In this document: in pieces, positions 26,480-35,982 of the stretch | Numbering within the stretch: position 1 is the stretch's first letter | Layout of the letters: every line of letters starts with the position of its first letter | DNA from: an uncultured Sulfurovum sp. | GTDB lineage: Bacteria > Campylobacterota > Campylobacteria > Campylobacterales > Sulfurovaceae | NCBI GenBank assembly: GCA_913055205.1 | Contig: CAJXJN010000012.1 | Coordinates: 1-57,335 of the forward strand | Direction: 5' to 3' | Length of the DNA stretch: 57,335 bases | Notes under the pieces: model-generated | The model's input: the letters and a program-made list of their open reading frames with translations, nothing else | The model's database searches: none | What the model was told of the DNA's origin: nothing | Made by a program: the position numbers and the translations under genes

Positions 26480-27433
26480 TCCTATCGCATCTTTCACTTT
26501 CTCCATTTTGGCATTGGCTATACTTCTGGCTTTTTTGGCACCCTGTGCCAAGATGTCATGTACCTCATCTATATGGTTGAGGTAATAGGCTCTTTTTTCT
26601 CTAGCTTCACTGAACTCTTCCCAGATAAGCTCTTTAAGATACTTCTTGAAGTGGCCATACCCTTCTTTACCACTTTTGTAGCGCTCTTGTAGTTCGAGTT
26701 TTTTCTCATCATCTAAAAAAAGCGCGGCCAAATTATAAATGTTACACCCCTCATACTCCAAAGGTTCGCCTAGAGGTGTAGAGGAAGAGATGATCTTGTT
26801 ACATCTTTTTTGCAGTGGTTTTTCATCCATAAAGAGGTCGATGGCATTGTCATAACTCTTACTCATCTTTTGCCCATCTATCCCAGGAATGGTGGCAACA
26901 TGCTCTTGCACGATGTGTTCCGGAAGTGTAAATATCTCTCCATATTCGTTGTTGAACTTTGTAGCAATGTCGCGTGTCATCTCTACATGTTGGATCTGAT
27001 CTTTTCCTACAGGTACTTTTTGGGTATCCAACATCAAAATGTCAGCAGCCATAAGTACAGGGTAAGAGAAAAGAGCATGGTTGGCTGAGATGCCTTTAGC
27101 TACTTTGTCTTTGTAGCTATGTGCACGCTCAAGCAAGCCCATAGGTGTAAATTTAGAGAGTATCCAGTAGAGTTCAAGCACTTCAGGTACATGACTCTGT
27201 ACCCAGAATGTTGTTTTCTCAGGGTCAAGTCCAAGTGACAAATAATCTACAGCAGCATCAATGGTATATTGTTTCAGTGTAGCAGCATCTTTAGAGGTTG
27301 TAAGTGAGTGATAGTTGGCGATAAACGTAAAAAGCTCATGCTCTTCTTGAAGTTCTATCATCGGTTTCATCGCCCCAAAATAGTTCCCTATATGAAGTTT
27401 ACCAGAAGCTTGAATTCCTGTAAGTACACGCAT
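26471..27433 (-). CDS. trpS: Tryptophanyl-tRNA synthetase
   Basis: This class I synthetase attaches tryptophan to its tRNA. The 320 residues show the HIGH-type motif as GKLHIGNYFGA (residues 11-21) and KMSKS (around 193). The protein is of the compact bacterial form. It lies downstream of der on the minus strand, separated by a hairpin. Confidence 0.96.
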   Translation of the reverse strand: MRVLTGIQASGKLHIGNYFGAMKPMIELQEEHELFTFIANYHSLTTSKDAATLKQYTIDAAVDYLSLGLDPEKTTFWVQSHVPEVLELYWILSKFTPMGLLERAHSYKDKVAKGISANHALFSYPVLMAADILMLDTQKVPVGKDQIQHVEMTRDIATKFNNEYGEIFTLPEHIVQEHVATIPGIDGQKMSKSYDNAIDLFMDEKPLQKRCNKIISSSTPLGEPLEYEGCNIYNLAALFLDDEKKLELQERYKSGKEGYGHFKKYLKELIWEEFSEAREKRAYYLNHIDEVHDILAQGAKKARSIANAKMEKVKDAIGLL

Positions 27434-27515
27434 GTTATATCCTAAAATAATTTTAGGAGATTATATCAAAGTAGTGGTAAGAGTTAAGGTAGTTGGTGTT
27501 TTTGTTTCGTAGTTA

Positions 27516-27539
27516 CAAACGACAAACTATTGTCGTTTG
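27516..27539. terminator. Inverted repeat between der and trpS
   Basis: CAAACGACAA / TTGTCGTTTG is a perfect 10-bp stem with the loop ACTA, 8 bp after the der stop. It lacks a U-run, so it could be a Rho-assisted terminator or an mRNA-end hairpin. Confidence 0.5.
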
Positions 27540-27546
27540 CTTAACG

Positions 27547-28947
27547 CTACTCATCCTCGTCAAATCGTTCGCCTCGTTTACGAGCTACGATGTCCAAAGG
27601 TACACCTTCAAAGTCAAATTTACTTCTTAGGTAGTTGGCCAAGTAGCGTTTGTAAGAGAAGTGTATGCCGTCTGGCCTGTTGGAGATAAGGGCGATTTTT
27701 GGTGGTTTTGTCTCATACTGCGTGGCGAACTTTATCTTGACAACAGCACCGTTATACGAAGGAACATGGTGTCTAGTCATTGCCTCACGCAATACATCAT
27801 TGAGCTTTGATGTTGGAATACGTTGTTTGTATCGTCCATAAATGGCTACGATCTGGTCAAGTATCTTGTTTACACGCATCCCTGTTTTTGCAGAGATAGT
27901 AATGAGTGGTGCGTAATGTAAGAACTTGAGTTCATCACGTATGTCCTCTACCATCTTTTCATAGGTTTTATCTTCTCTTATATCCCATTTATTGATCACG
28001 ATAAGACAAGCAAGCCGGTGTTTCTCTATAAGCCCGGCGACACGTTCATCCAGTTCGGTGACCCCTACAGTTGCATCTATCATGAGTAGAACAAGGTTGG
28101 CTTTTTCCAGCATCGCAGTAGTACGTCCAAGCGCATACTTTTCGATACCTACTATCTTACTTCTTCTTCTGATACCTGCAGTGTCGATGAAGGTGATCTC
28201 ATGTCCATCATGTTCTATCATCTCATCGATAGGATCTATGGTCGTTCCTGCTACATCTGAAACAACAGAACGCTCTTCACCCAATAGTGCGTTAAGCAGT
28301 GAGCTCTTACCTGTGTTGACACGCCCGATGATGGCAACTCTTATTTGATTGTCTACCTCTTCTACTGTAGAGTTGATGTCACGGACTATCTCATCAAAGG
28401 GGTCTGCTTCCGTATCTTCTGTGAGTTCAAGTTCCGGAGTCTCTTCTTTTTCCGGGATATACTGTTCAAGCCATGCATAGAAGTCATTGAAGTATCTGTT
28501 ATGACTCACCGACATAGGGAAGGTAGCATCTGCACCAAACTCTAAAAACTCCCAATAACGTTCTTCCTCTTTATCATTATCTATTTTATTAACTACGAGT
28601 GCAAGAGGCTTGTTTAGTGCTTGTAGTTTGTAGAATAGTTCTCTATCTTCTTCATTCGGCAGTGTTTTACCATCTACCATATAGATAATGATATCTGCTG
28701 TTTCAGCAGCTCTAAGTGAAAAATCTGCTACTTTTGAAAAGAGTTCAGAAGAGTAATCTATCCCCCCTGTATCAATGATTTCAAAATCACGATTACCAGA
28801 GATGGTCACGATACGTTTCTTCACATCTCTAGTGGTTCCGGATACATCTGAAGTGATGGCATCTCTCTGTCTTGCCAAACGGTTAAAGAGTGAACTCTTC
28901 CCGACGTTTGGTCGTCCTAATATGGCTACTTTTTTTAGTTCTGGCAT
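27547..28947 (-). CDS. der: Ribosome biogenesis GTPase Der
   Basis: Der (EngA) is a double-GTPase needed for 50S subunit assembly. The 466 residues contain two G domains in tandem, each with a P-loop (GRPNVGKSS near residue 11, GRVNTGKSS near 209), a DTAG-type G3 (DTGG in the first, DTAG in the second) and NKxD (NKID, NKWD), followed by a KH-like C-terminal domain with SYNGAVVKIKFATQYE. Confidence 0.96.
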   Translation of the reverse strand: MPELKKVAILGRPNVGKSSLFNRLARQRDAITSDVSGTTRDVKKRIVTISGNRDFEIIDTGGIDYSSELFSKVADFSLRAAETADIIIYMVDGKTLPNEEDRELFYKLQALNKPLALVVNKIDNDKEEERYWEFLEFGADATFPMSVSHNRYFNDFYAWLEQYIPEKEETPELELTEDTEADPFDEIVRDINSTVEEVDNQIRVAIIGRVNTGKSSLLNALLGEERSVVSDVAGTTIDPIDEMIEHDGHEITFIDTAGIRRRSKIVGIEKYALGRTTAMLEKANLVLLMIDATVGVTELDERVAGLIEKHRLACLIVINKWDIREDKTYEKMVEDIRDELKFLHYAPLITISAKTGMRVNKILDQIVAIYGRYKQRIPTSKLNDVLREAMTRHHVPSYNGAVVKIKFATQYETKPPKIALISNRPDGIHFSYKRYLANYLRSKFDFEGVPLDIVARKRGERFDEDE

Positions 28948-29111
28948 AAATATATTCTTTCAATTCTTGTTCTTAGCCCGGAAGAGGTTGAACAAGGAGT
29001 TTTATTGATGAAATTATAGCAGAATTAGGCGTAGGTTTGGTTTTAGCAAATGTTTTAAAATATACAAATCAAAATTTGATGTCTGGTGGAACCGAACTTA
29101 TGAATCAAGAG

Positions 29112-30299
29112 TTAACTTTTAGCCGGTAAACTCTCAACATAAATAGACTGTGACGGAAAAGCAAATGATGACCCGTTCTCTTCAATGATCTTCATGATAT
29201 TCAGATTGATCTCTTCTAAAATATGTAAATATCTTTCCCAATTGGAAGTATTGGTGAAGGTATAAATAAAAATATTGAGCGAGCTGTCTCCAAATGCATC
29301 AAAGTTAACCATAAGGCTGTCTTTCTGGGAGATGCCTTCATGCTCTCGAAGCATCTCTTTGATCTCTTTGATGATCTGGGATATTTGGGAGCTTGATGTC
29401 CCATACGTCAGCCCTATATGCATTTTGATCCGTCTGATACCCCTTCTTGAAAAGTTCTCTATGGGATGATTTGCTACGATCTGGTTGGGGACAGTAATAA
29501 GGGATTTCTGAAAAGAGCGGATCTTGGTCGTTCTCATACCGATATCTTCTACAACTCCCTCAACGCCATTCACTTTGATCCATTCTCCTATACGTATGGA
29601 TTTATCTGCCAGGATCGCAAAAGAACCAAAGAGATTTGAAGCAGTATCTTTTGCAGCAAGAGCAAATGCCAGACCACCCAGTCCTAAAGAGGCGATAAGT
29701 GCAGTGACGTTGATCCCCCATACTTGAAGCATGGCTCCCAGTCCTACACCGGCGATCAGAAATTTAATGATCCTGAGAATAAAGTCCCCCATCTCTTTGG
29801 AAAGATCAGTATTCAATTTTCCGGTTACACTATAAACAAGTCCGCGTAAAGCTTCTACAATGGCAAGTATCATCCAAAACAGATCAAAAACCACAAGTGT
29901 ATTGAGTATGTTTTTAATGATCTGGGTCTCTTTGAATATGAGTAAGAAAAAGAGATGCAGCGCAAGTATGATAAAAGCGAAACGTAAAGGTTCTTTGATG
30001 GATGATATGATCCTGTCATCATAAAAAGTAGTAGTATTTTTAGCCAGCTGTTGTATGAATACCATCACTATTTTGGTAAAGAGTTTTCGTAAAACCAAAA
30101 TAAACAGAAAAACAACAATGGCCAGAACAAAATTGGCAAGAGGGATATCAAGAAAAGTCTGTTGAAAAAATTCGCCGTATTTGGATGTATAGACAGGAGT
30201 GAGCCAGTTTTGTACGGTTTGTGCAAATCCCATATCCAAAGTTTCAATAACATCTAAAGCTTTTGTTGCATTTTCTTCAAGTGATTGTGTTGTTGCCAT
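29112..30299 (-). CDS. Small-conductance mechanosensitive channel (MscS family)
   Basis: This inner-membrane channel releases solutes on hypo-osmotic shock. I chose ATG 30299 (395 residues, MATTQSLEENATKALD) behind GAAGGATC; an upstream in-frame GTG adds six residues. It has four to five TM helices, then the pore helix TM3 with the alternating Gly/Ala pattern LIASLGLGGLAFALAAKD, followed by the MscS beta domain (GVEGVVEDIGMRTTKIRSF, TVPNQIV) and an alpha/beta C-terminal domain. It is longer than E. coli MscS because of extra N-terminal helices, as in the YbiO/YnaI groups. Confidence 0.9.
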   Translation of the reverse strand: MATTQSLEENATKALDVIETLDMGFAQTVQNWLTPVYTSKYGEFFQQTFLDIPLANFVLAIVVFLFILVLRKLFTKIVMVFIQQLAKNTTTFYDDRIISSIKEPLRFAFIILALHLFFLLIFKETQIIKNILNTLVVFDLFWMILAIVEALRGLVYSVTGKLNTDLSKEMGDFILRIIKFLIAGVGLGAMLQVWGINVTALIASLGLGGLAFALAAKDTASNLFGSFAILADKSIRIGEWIKVNGVEGVVEDIGMRTTKIRSFQKSLITVPNQIVANHPIENFSRRGIRRIKMHIGLTYGTSSSQISQIIKEIKEMLREHEGISQKDSLMVNFDAFGDSSLNIFIYTFTNTSNWERYLHILEEINLNIMKIIEENGSSFAFPSQSIYVESLPAKS

Positions 30300-30376
30300 G
30301 TTTTTATGATCCTTCACGTTTTATCCACATAATTATAGTAGAATTTGGTTCAAACTATAAGATTGGAGTGAAGTGA

Positions 30377-31129
30377 ATGAAAAAAAGGTTTATCATTTTA
30401 TGGATATTGATACTCTTCTCATCAATTGTAAATGCAAAAGTATTGGATGTAAAGTATAAAGTGAGCTTTGGGTTGTTCGGGCAAATGGGGGTTGCTGAGG
30501 CTCATTTGGAGACAAAAGGCAACAGGTATACGATAGATATAGGTATGAAAGCAACAGGATTGGCAAAAACACTCAGTAAAAATAGAAAAGAGAGACATAT
30601 CAGTAAGGGACATATAGTCAACGGTATGTATATTTCAGATACCTATAAAGTGATCAAGACATATGGCGAAAAATATGTTGAGAAGATCTATCATATCGAC
30701 CATCAGAAAAAGAGAGTTACAAAAGATTATTTGAAAAAGAAGCGAGACAAAATAACAGGAGAAGAGCATACCGTATTGGATTTTTATAGTAAAAATGACC
30801 TGTTGACACTTTATTTCAACCTTTCTAAAATGATCAAAGATAAATCCAAGGCAGGTTTCTATAAATTTTCTGCTGTAGGGGCAGAACGTCAAAATGGTTT
30901 GGTGGAAGTACATATTCCTTCTGTCAGTGCAGTTAAGATATATGAGAAGACTTTAGGAGAAGGTGATTACTGGTATATGACCGCGATCATCTACCAAAAG
31001 ATATTTTCAAGCAACAAAGGAGAACTGATGCTGGCTGTAGGCAAAGACGGTATTACCCAAAAAGCTGTACTGAAAGATCTTATTATGTTTGGAGACCTGG
31101 TAGCAGAGCGGATCAACCAGGTCTTTTGA
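30377..31129 (+). CDS. DUF3108 domain-containing periplasmic protein
   Basis: This 250-residue protein has a Sec signal peptide (FIILWILILFSSIVNA) and a long beta-rich domain with the pattern YKVSFGLFGQMGVAEAHLE at the start, the beginning of DUF3108 proteins, which are found in Proteobacteria envelopes and have no known reaction. It lies between divergent mscS and the convergent response regulator, with its end overlapping the regulator end by 17 bp. Confidence 0.65.
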   Translation: MKKRFIILWILILFSSIVNAKVLDVKYKVSFGLFGQMGVAEAHLETKGNRYTIDIGMKATGLAKTLSKNRKERHISKGHIVNGMYISDTYKVIKTYGEKYVEKIYHIDHQKKRVTKDYLKKKRDKITGEEHTVLDFYSKNDLLTLYFNLSKMIKDKSKAGFYKFSAVGAERQNGLVEVHIPSVSAVKIYEKTLGEGDYWYMTAIIYQKIFSSNKGELMLAVGKDGITQKAVLKDLIMFGDLVAERINQVF

Positions 31130-31772
31130 TCATATATCCCATATTTCTGATATTGATGATGATATCTTCTTTTAGTGTTTTTTTTAGACGGTTTATTTCT
31201 GCTCTGATGGTTGGAATCTCAACATCAAGATTATCCCAGGCGTACTCTTGAAAAAGTGCGTAGTTAACTACACGATTTCGGTTCTTTGCAAGAAGGGTAA
31301 GGATCTTTAAATGTCTTTCTGACAAAACTTGGACTTCTCCGTTAAACCTGAGTGTAGACGACTCCATATCTAAGCTATAGCTCTTTGATAATCTTAAGTG
31401 TGAATGAGGGATATAGTTTGATTGAAGTATTTTATCTATCCTGATGGCCAACTCTTTAAGATGAAATGGTTTCTTGAGGTAATCATGACATCCAAGATTA
31501 AAAGCACGGGAAATATCGTCTATATCTATAATGGCTGATATGAAAATAGTAGGGATCTGTATTTTCTCTTCATGTAGCATTTCAAGGAGTGTCAGTCCGT
31601 CAATGTTTGGCACATTGATATCTAAGATAAGCAGATCAAAACATGTCTCTTTAAGTGAGTTAAGTACAGAATCTCCGTCTCTAAAGGTTTGAACGGCGTG
31701 ACCTTTAATGATGAGAAACCTGGTGATCGCCTCACTGAGTAATGGGTCATCCTCAAGTAATAAAATTTTCAT
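31113..31772 (-). CDS. OmpR-type response regulator
   Basis: This 219-residue regulator has an N-terminal receiver (acidic pocket EDD, phosphorylated Asp in LLILDINVPN around residue 51, Thr/Ser in FISA, Lys in LKKPFH) and a C-terminal winged-helix DNA-binding domain (ILTLLAKNRNRVVNYALFQE). It is co-transcribed with the histidine kinase upstream on the same strand, overlapping by 4 bp. Lying divergent from the TAXI TRAP genes, it probably controls them. Confidence 0.88.
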   Translation of the reverse strand: MKILLLEDDPLLSEAITRFLIIKGHAVQTFRDGDSVLNSLKETCFDLLILDINVPNIDGLTLLEMLHEEKIQIPTIFISAIIDIDDISRAFNLGCHDYLKKPFHLKELAIRIDKILQSNYIPHSHLRLSKSYSLDMESSTLRFNGEVQVLSERHLKILTLLAKNRNRVVNYALFQEYAWDNLDVEIPTIRAEINRLKKTLKEDIIINIRNMGYMIKRPG

Positions 31773-32680
31773 TTCGCTCCTTTGTTGAAATAATATTTGA
31801 ATGAAGTGTTGTTTTTGTCGGATTGAAGTACTATCTTGATATTCTCCTCATCGCATATGGTCTTGACTAGATTTAAACCAAGACCAAGACCATCTTTAAT
31901 ATGGTTTTCCCTGTAGTATGCATTAAAAATTTGTTCCGGATCTTCTATGGTTGTAGAATTGCTGGAAATTTCAAAAATACAATGATCCTCCTTTTCATAG
32001 AGTCTTATTTTTATCACCTCAAACTCTTTAGTATATTTTATTGCATTTGTAATGTTATTGTCAATGATACGTTGCAGCTTGGTTTCATTGATGAGAATGG
32101 TAGTATGATTGCAATGATTTTTGAATTCAAATGAGAGTTTTGATTGTTTGGCAACGATATCAAAAAACTCTATTCTGCTCTTAACAAAATCTGCCAATAC
32201 GAGTTCTTGTTTTGGGTAAGTAATTTTATCTTTTTGGGTAAGGTAGCTTAAATCATCATAAATGCCATACATATTTTTAGTAGCAGCTTCAATATTTGAG
32301 AGGGCAATATGTTTTCCTGATTCGAGCTCAAAAAGTTCGATATTCGCCATGATGACTGCGAGTGGAGTATTTGTTTCGTGTACCGCATGGCGTAGAAAAA
32401 GTTTTTGTGATTTAAGTAGTTCCTGTGAGTACTCTTTCTCTTTTTTTAATTTGTTTTCATAGTCTTGGCGTGATAATCTCATAAGCTTGAGATAAAAAAG
32501 ATTAAGGACAAATACCAATATACCATAAGGTAGAAAAATAACTACGTTTTCAGTGTCTCTAAAGAGCGCAACCAGACCAAGTGTAAAAGTAAATACAAAT
32601 CCAATAATGCCAAATAAGTGCATTGCATATTTTTTGAATATGTTTTTAAGCGAAGGGAGAGGAGATCGATACTGTGTCAA
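31769..32680 (-). CDS. Sensor histidine kinase
   Basis: This 303-residue kinase has two closely spaced TM helices (about 18-40 and 46-67) with only a ~5-residue outside loop, so there is no periplasmic sensor domain. A coiled linker leads to the H-box FLRHAVHETNTPLAVIM, then the N-box ITNAIKYT and the G-box DGLGLGLNLVK. With no extracytoplasmic domain it may sense through the membrane or through a partner such as the TRAP binding protein. It is divergent from that gene, with a 253-bp spacer. Upstream partner of the OmpR-type regulator. Confidence 0.87.
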   Translation of the reverse strand: MTQYRSPLPSLKNIFKKYAMHLFGIIGFVFTFTLGLVALFRDTENVVIFLPYGILVFVLNLFYLKLMRLSRQDYENKLKKEKEYSQELLKSQKLFLRHAVHETNTPLAVIMANIELFELESGKHIALSNIEAATKNMYGIYDDLSYLTQKDKITYPKQELVLADFVKSRIEFFDIVAKQSKLSFEFKNHCNHTTILINETKLQRIIDNNITNAIKYTKEFEVIKIRLYEKEDHCIFEISSNSTTIEDPEQIFNAYYRENHIKDGLGLGLNLVKTICDEENIKIVLQSDKNNTSFKYYFNKGAK

Positions 32681-32933
32681 TGTTTGTCCTTTTTGCTTAA
32701 TACCTTATAGAATGGTACTATAGTATTTATATTAACTTAATACAAACTAATGCTTCTTTGATTCATTTTATATGTAGATTTAACATAATGTTACTAATTA
32801 GAAAATATAATTGCAAATTATAGATAAATTGATTTGATTTTCTATGATGCTATTTTGAGGCTATTTTTCTTAAGTACAATTTGATTATCGATCTTTAAAG
32901 GCGATGATTATATCAAACTATTTGGAGGATTTT

Positions 32934-33884
32934 ATGAAGAAAACAATGATGAGTGCTGCGTTGATTGCAGCGATGAGCGTTCCAGCTTTTGCAACGCAAT
33001 TTATTACGATTGGTACAGGTGGAGTTACCGGTACTTACTACCCGACCGGCGGTGCTATTTGTCGGATGATGAATAAAGAGAGAAAAACAACGGGTATCAG
33101 ATGTTCCGTAGAGTCAACCGGAGGATCTGTTTACAATGTAAATACGATCAATGCCAATGAACTTGATTTTGGTATTGCTCAGAGTGATACTGCGTATCAA
33201 GCATATAACGGTGAAGGAAAATTTAAAGGTAAGGCAATTAAAGGTTTAAGATCTGTATTGGCAATTTATCCTGAGCTTTTAGCATTTGTCGTGACAAAAT
33301 CATCAGGGATCAAATCTTTAGCAGATGTGAAAGGTAAAAAATTAAATATAGATATTCCTGGTTCCGGTACAAGAATGACTACAGATATCGTACTTGAAGC
33401 ATTTGGTATCAAACATTCAGACCTGGCACTTGCAAATGAATTAAAATCAAGTGAGGGACCAACGATGTTAAAAGATAACAAAATCGATGGTTATTTTGGT
33501 GTATTCGGTCACCCAACGGCAAATATTAAAGATGCTTCAAACTCTGTAGATATTGATCTGGTACCTATTGAAGGAAAACCTATTGATGATTTGGTCAATA
33601 AATATTCTTACTATGCAAAAGGTGTGATCTCCGGTTCTTTTTATAAAGGTGTAGAGCATGATACTCCAAGTATTGGTGTAAAAGCAGTACTTGTAACTAA
33701 AGACAGCATTGATGATAAAGTAGTTTATACTGTGGCTAAAACCATCCTTGATAACTTTGAAGCATTCAAAAAACTTCATCCTGCATATAAAACGATCACA
33801 AAAGAGTCATTACTTGATGGTCTGGCAGTACCACAGCATCCAGGTGCGATCAAAGCATTTAAAGAAGCAGGTCTTTTAAAATAA
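32934..33884 (+). CDS. TAXI-type TRAP transporter solute-binding protein
   Basis: This periplasmic binding protein has 316 residues: a signal peptide (KKTMMSAALIAAMSVPAFA) and then FITIGTGGVTGTYYPTGGA, the signature of the TAXI family, and later ELDFGIAQSDTAYQA. The ATG at 32934 sits behind TTTGGAGGA, an excellent SD; a longer frame starts ten codons upstream. It delivers its ligand to the permease encoded next. TAXI proteins are known to bind glutamate, 2-oxoglutarate or aromatic acids; the ligand here is not known. Confidence 0.92.
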   Translation: MKKTMMSAALIAAMSVPAFATQFITIGTGGVTGTYYPTGGAICRMMNKERKTTGIRCSVESTGGSVYNVNTINANELDFGIAQSDTAYQAYNGEGKFKGKAIKGLRSVLAIYPELLAFVVTKSSGIKSLADVKGKKLNIDIPGSGTRMTTDIVLEAFGIKHSDLALANELKSSEGPTMLKDNKIDGYFGVFGHPTANIKDASNSVDIDLVPIEGKPIDDLVNKYSYYAKGVISGSFYKGVEHDTPSIGVKAVLVTKDSIDDKVVYTVAKTILDNFEAFKKLHPAYKTITKESLLDGLAVPQHPGAIKAFKEAGLLK

Positions 33885-33893
33885 GGAAGTGCT

Positions 33894-35966
33894 ATGAAAG
33901 AAAATCAGCATATAGATGAACAATTCATAGAGAATGAAGAGAAACTAGTAGAAGAGCTTGAAGGGCAAAGAAATCTGAAAGAGGGTTCATGGCAGCATTG
34001 GATGATCGCTATTATCGCATTTGCCTGGTCTTTGTACCAGCTTTATGTAGTAGTGGTGCCTACCAATAGCGTATTTGTAAGATCTTTTCACCTGGCATTT
34101 GCCTTGGCATTGGTATTTGCAATGTATCCTATGTTTCGAACACCTAAAACTATGAGTAGCATACCTTGGTATAATTTCCCCATAGGTATCGCTGCGGTAA
34201 TAGGGGCTTTGTATATTTTCATGAACTATGATGCACTCAATGCACGAAGCGGGGCATGGTCACATCTGGATGTTGGTATGGGTATTTTGAGTATTATCTT
34301 ACTTTTAAAGGCGGCAAGGCGTTCCCTGGGTATGGCTTTACCTGTGATCGCGGGTATCTTTATATTGTATGATTATTTTGGTCAGTATATGCCAGACTTG
34401 ATCGCACATAAAGGTGCAAGTATTAACAAGATCGTAGGACAGATGTACCTTACTACAGAAGGTATTTTTGGTGTACCACTGGGTGTGAGTGCTTCTTATG
34501 TTTTCTTATTTGTACTTTTTGGAGCACTGCTTGAAAGAGCAGGAGCAGGAAAGTATTTTATCGACCTGGCTTATGCACTGCTTGGTAAATACGATGGTGG
34601 ACCAGCCAAAGCATCTGTTGCAGCATCAGGTATGATGGGGATTATCTCAGGCAGTTCTATTGCCAATACGGTCACAACAGGTACTTTTACGATTCCACTT
34701 ATGAAAAAACTGGGTTTTCCGGGCTACAAGGCAGCTTCCGTTGAAGTAGCAGCTTCTACCAATGGACAGCTCATGCCTCCTATCATGGGAGCTGCAGCAT
34801 TCATCATTGCAGAGTTTTTAGGCTTGGCATACACCGATGTGATCATGGCAGCAGCTATACCGGCATTTGTAAGCTATTTTGCACTTTTTTACATTGTGCA
34901 TTTAGAAGCTAAAAAATTAGGTATCAAAGGAGAAGATCCTTCCAAATTGGCACGTGCATTTGATATCTTTAAAGGCGGGATCCATTATATCGTGCCTATA
35001 TTTTTCCTCATGTACACGCTTATCATACTTAGACAGTCTCCTCAGATGGCAGCGTTTAATGCCATTTTCTTTATGATGCTTATTATGGTACTTCAACGTC
35101 CTGCATATGCATTTTTGGAAAAACGTGCATTAACGCAGGAAGTATGGCTAAGCGGTTTTGTTGATATCGGTCAGGGGATGATCAATGGAGCTAAAAATAT
35201 GGTGCCTATTGCTATTGCCACAGCGGTTGCCGGTATTGTTGTCGGTTCGGTAACGCTTACAGGTATAGGGCTTATCTTGGCTGAGGTTATCGAAGAGTTA
35301 TCAGGTGGATATATTATTGCAGTGTTACTTCTTACTGCTGTGGTGTCACTCATTCTTGGTATGGGACTGCCTACAACGGCAAACTATATCGTTATGGCAG
35401 CACTTACTGCACCTGTGATCATGTCATTATCAAATGATTTGGGTTATTTGATCCCAGCCATAGCGGCACACCTCTTTGTATTCTATTTTGGGATACTCGC
35501 GGATGATACGCCCCCTGTTGGGATGGCGGCTTATGCCGCCGCAGGGATAGCCAAGAGTGATCCCATTAGAACAGGCTTGCAGGGGTTTGCCTATGACATA
35601 AGAACAGCCATATTGCCATTTGCGTTCTTCTTCAACAATAAACTCTTGCTCATAGCAGGAGTAGATGCGGCAGATCCAAACAACCCGGCTACATGGCAGT
35701 GGATCACAAACCCCGGTGAGATAGGGCTTATTTTTATTACAGCAGCTGCAGGAATGTTCGCATTCTCTTCAGCAACACAAGGTTGGGTATTGACTAAAAC
35801 AACAGGCGTTGAAAGACTTCTGCTGTTGGCAGTTGTACCCTTTATGCTTATACCAAATATGACCAGTTCATGGCTTGGGATAGGTTCGGAGTACTTATCG
35901 TACGCAATAGGTTTTGCACTTTATGGCGTAGTCTATTTTATGCAAAAGAATAAAATTAAAAATTAA
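33894..35966 (+). CDS. TRAP transporter fused 4TM/12TM permease
   Basis: The 690-residue permease joins the small DctQ-like and the large DctM-like domains into one chain, as is usual with TAXI systems. The N-terminus is charged, about 16-18 hydrophobic segments follow, and the large domain has GTFTIPLMKKLGFPGYKAA, STNGQLMPPIMGAAAF and GMGLPTTANYIVMAALTAP, typical of DctM. It lies 9 bp after the binding protein and couples ion-driven uptake across the inner membrane to that protein. Confidence 0.92.
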   Translation: MKENQHIDEQFIENEEKLVEELEGQRNLKEGSWQHWMIAIIAFAWSLYQLYVVVVPTNSVFVRSFHLAFALALVFAMYPMFRTPKTMSSIPWYNFPIGIAAVIGALYIFMNYDALNARSGAWSHLDVGMGILSIILLLKAARRSLGMALPVIAGIFILYDYFGQYMPDLIAHKGASINKIVGQMYLTTEGIFGVPLGVSASYVFLFVLFGALLERAGAGKYFIDLAYALLGKYDGGPAKASVAASGMMGIISGSSIANTVTTGTFTIPLMKKLGFPGYKAASVEVAASTNGQLMPPIMGAAAFIIAEFLGLAYTDVIMAAAIPAFVSYFALFYIVHLEAKKLGIKGEDPSKLARAFDIFKGGIHYIVPIFFLMYTLIILRQSPQMAAFNAIFFMMLIMVLQRPAYAFLEKRALTQEVWLSGFVDIGQGMINGAKNMVPIAIATAVAGIVVGSVTLTGIGLILAEVIEELSGGYIIAVLLLTAVVSLILGMGLPTTANYIVMAALTAPVIMSLSNDLGYLIPAIAAHLFVFYFGILADDTPPVGMAAYAAAGIAKSDPIRTGLQGFAYDIRTAILPFAFFFNNKLLLIAGVDAADPNNPATWQWITNPGEIGLIFITAAAGMFAFSSATQGWVLTKTTGVERLLLLAVVPFMLIPNMTSSWLGIGSEYLSYAIGFALYGVVYFMQKNKIKN

Positions 35967-35982
35967 AAACAAGGGAGTTAAA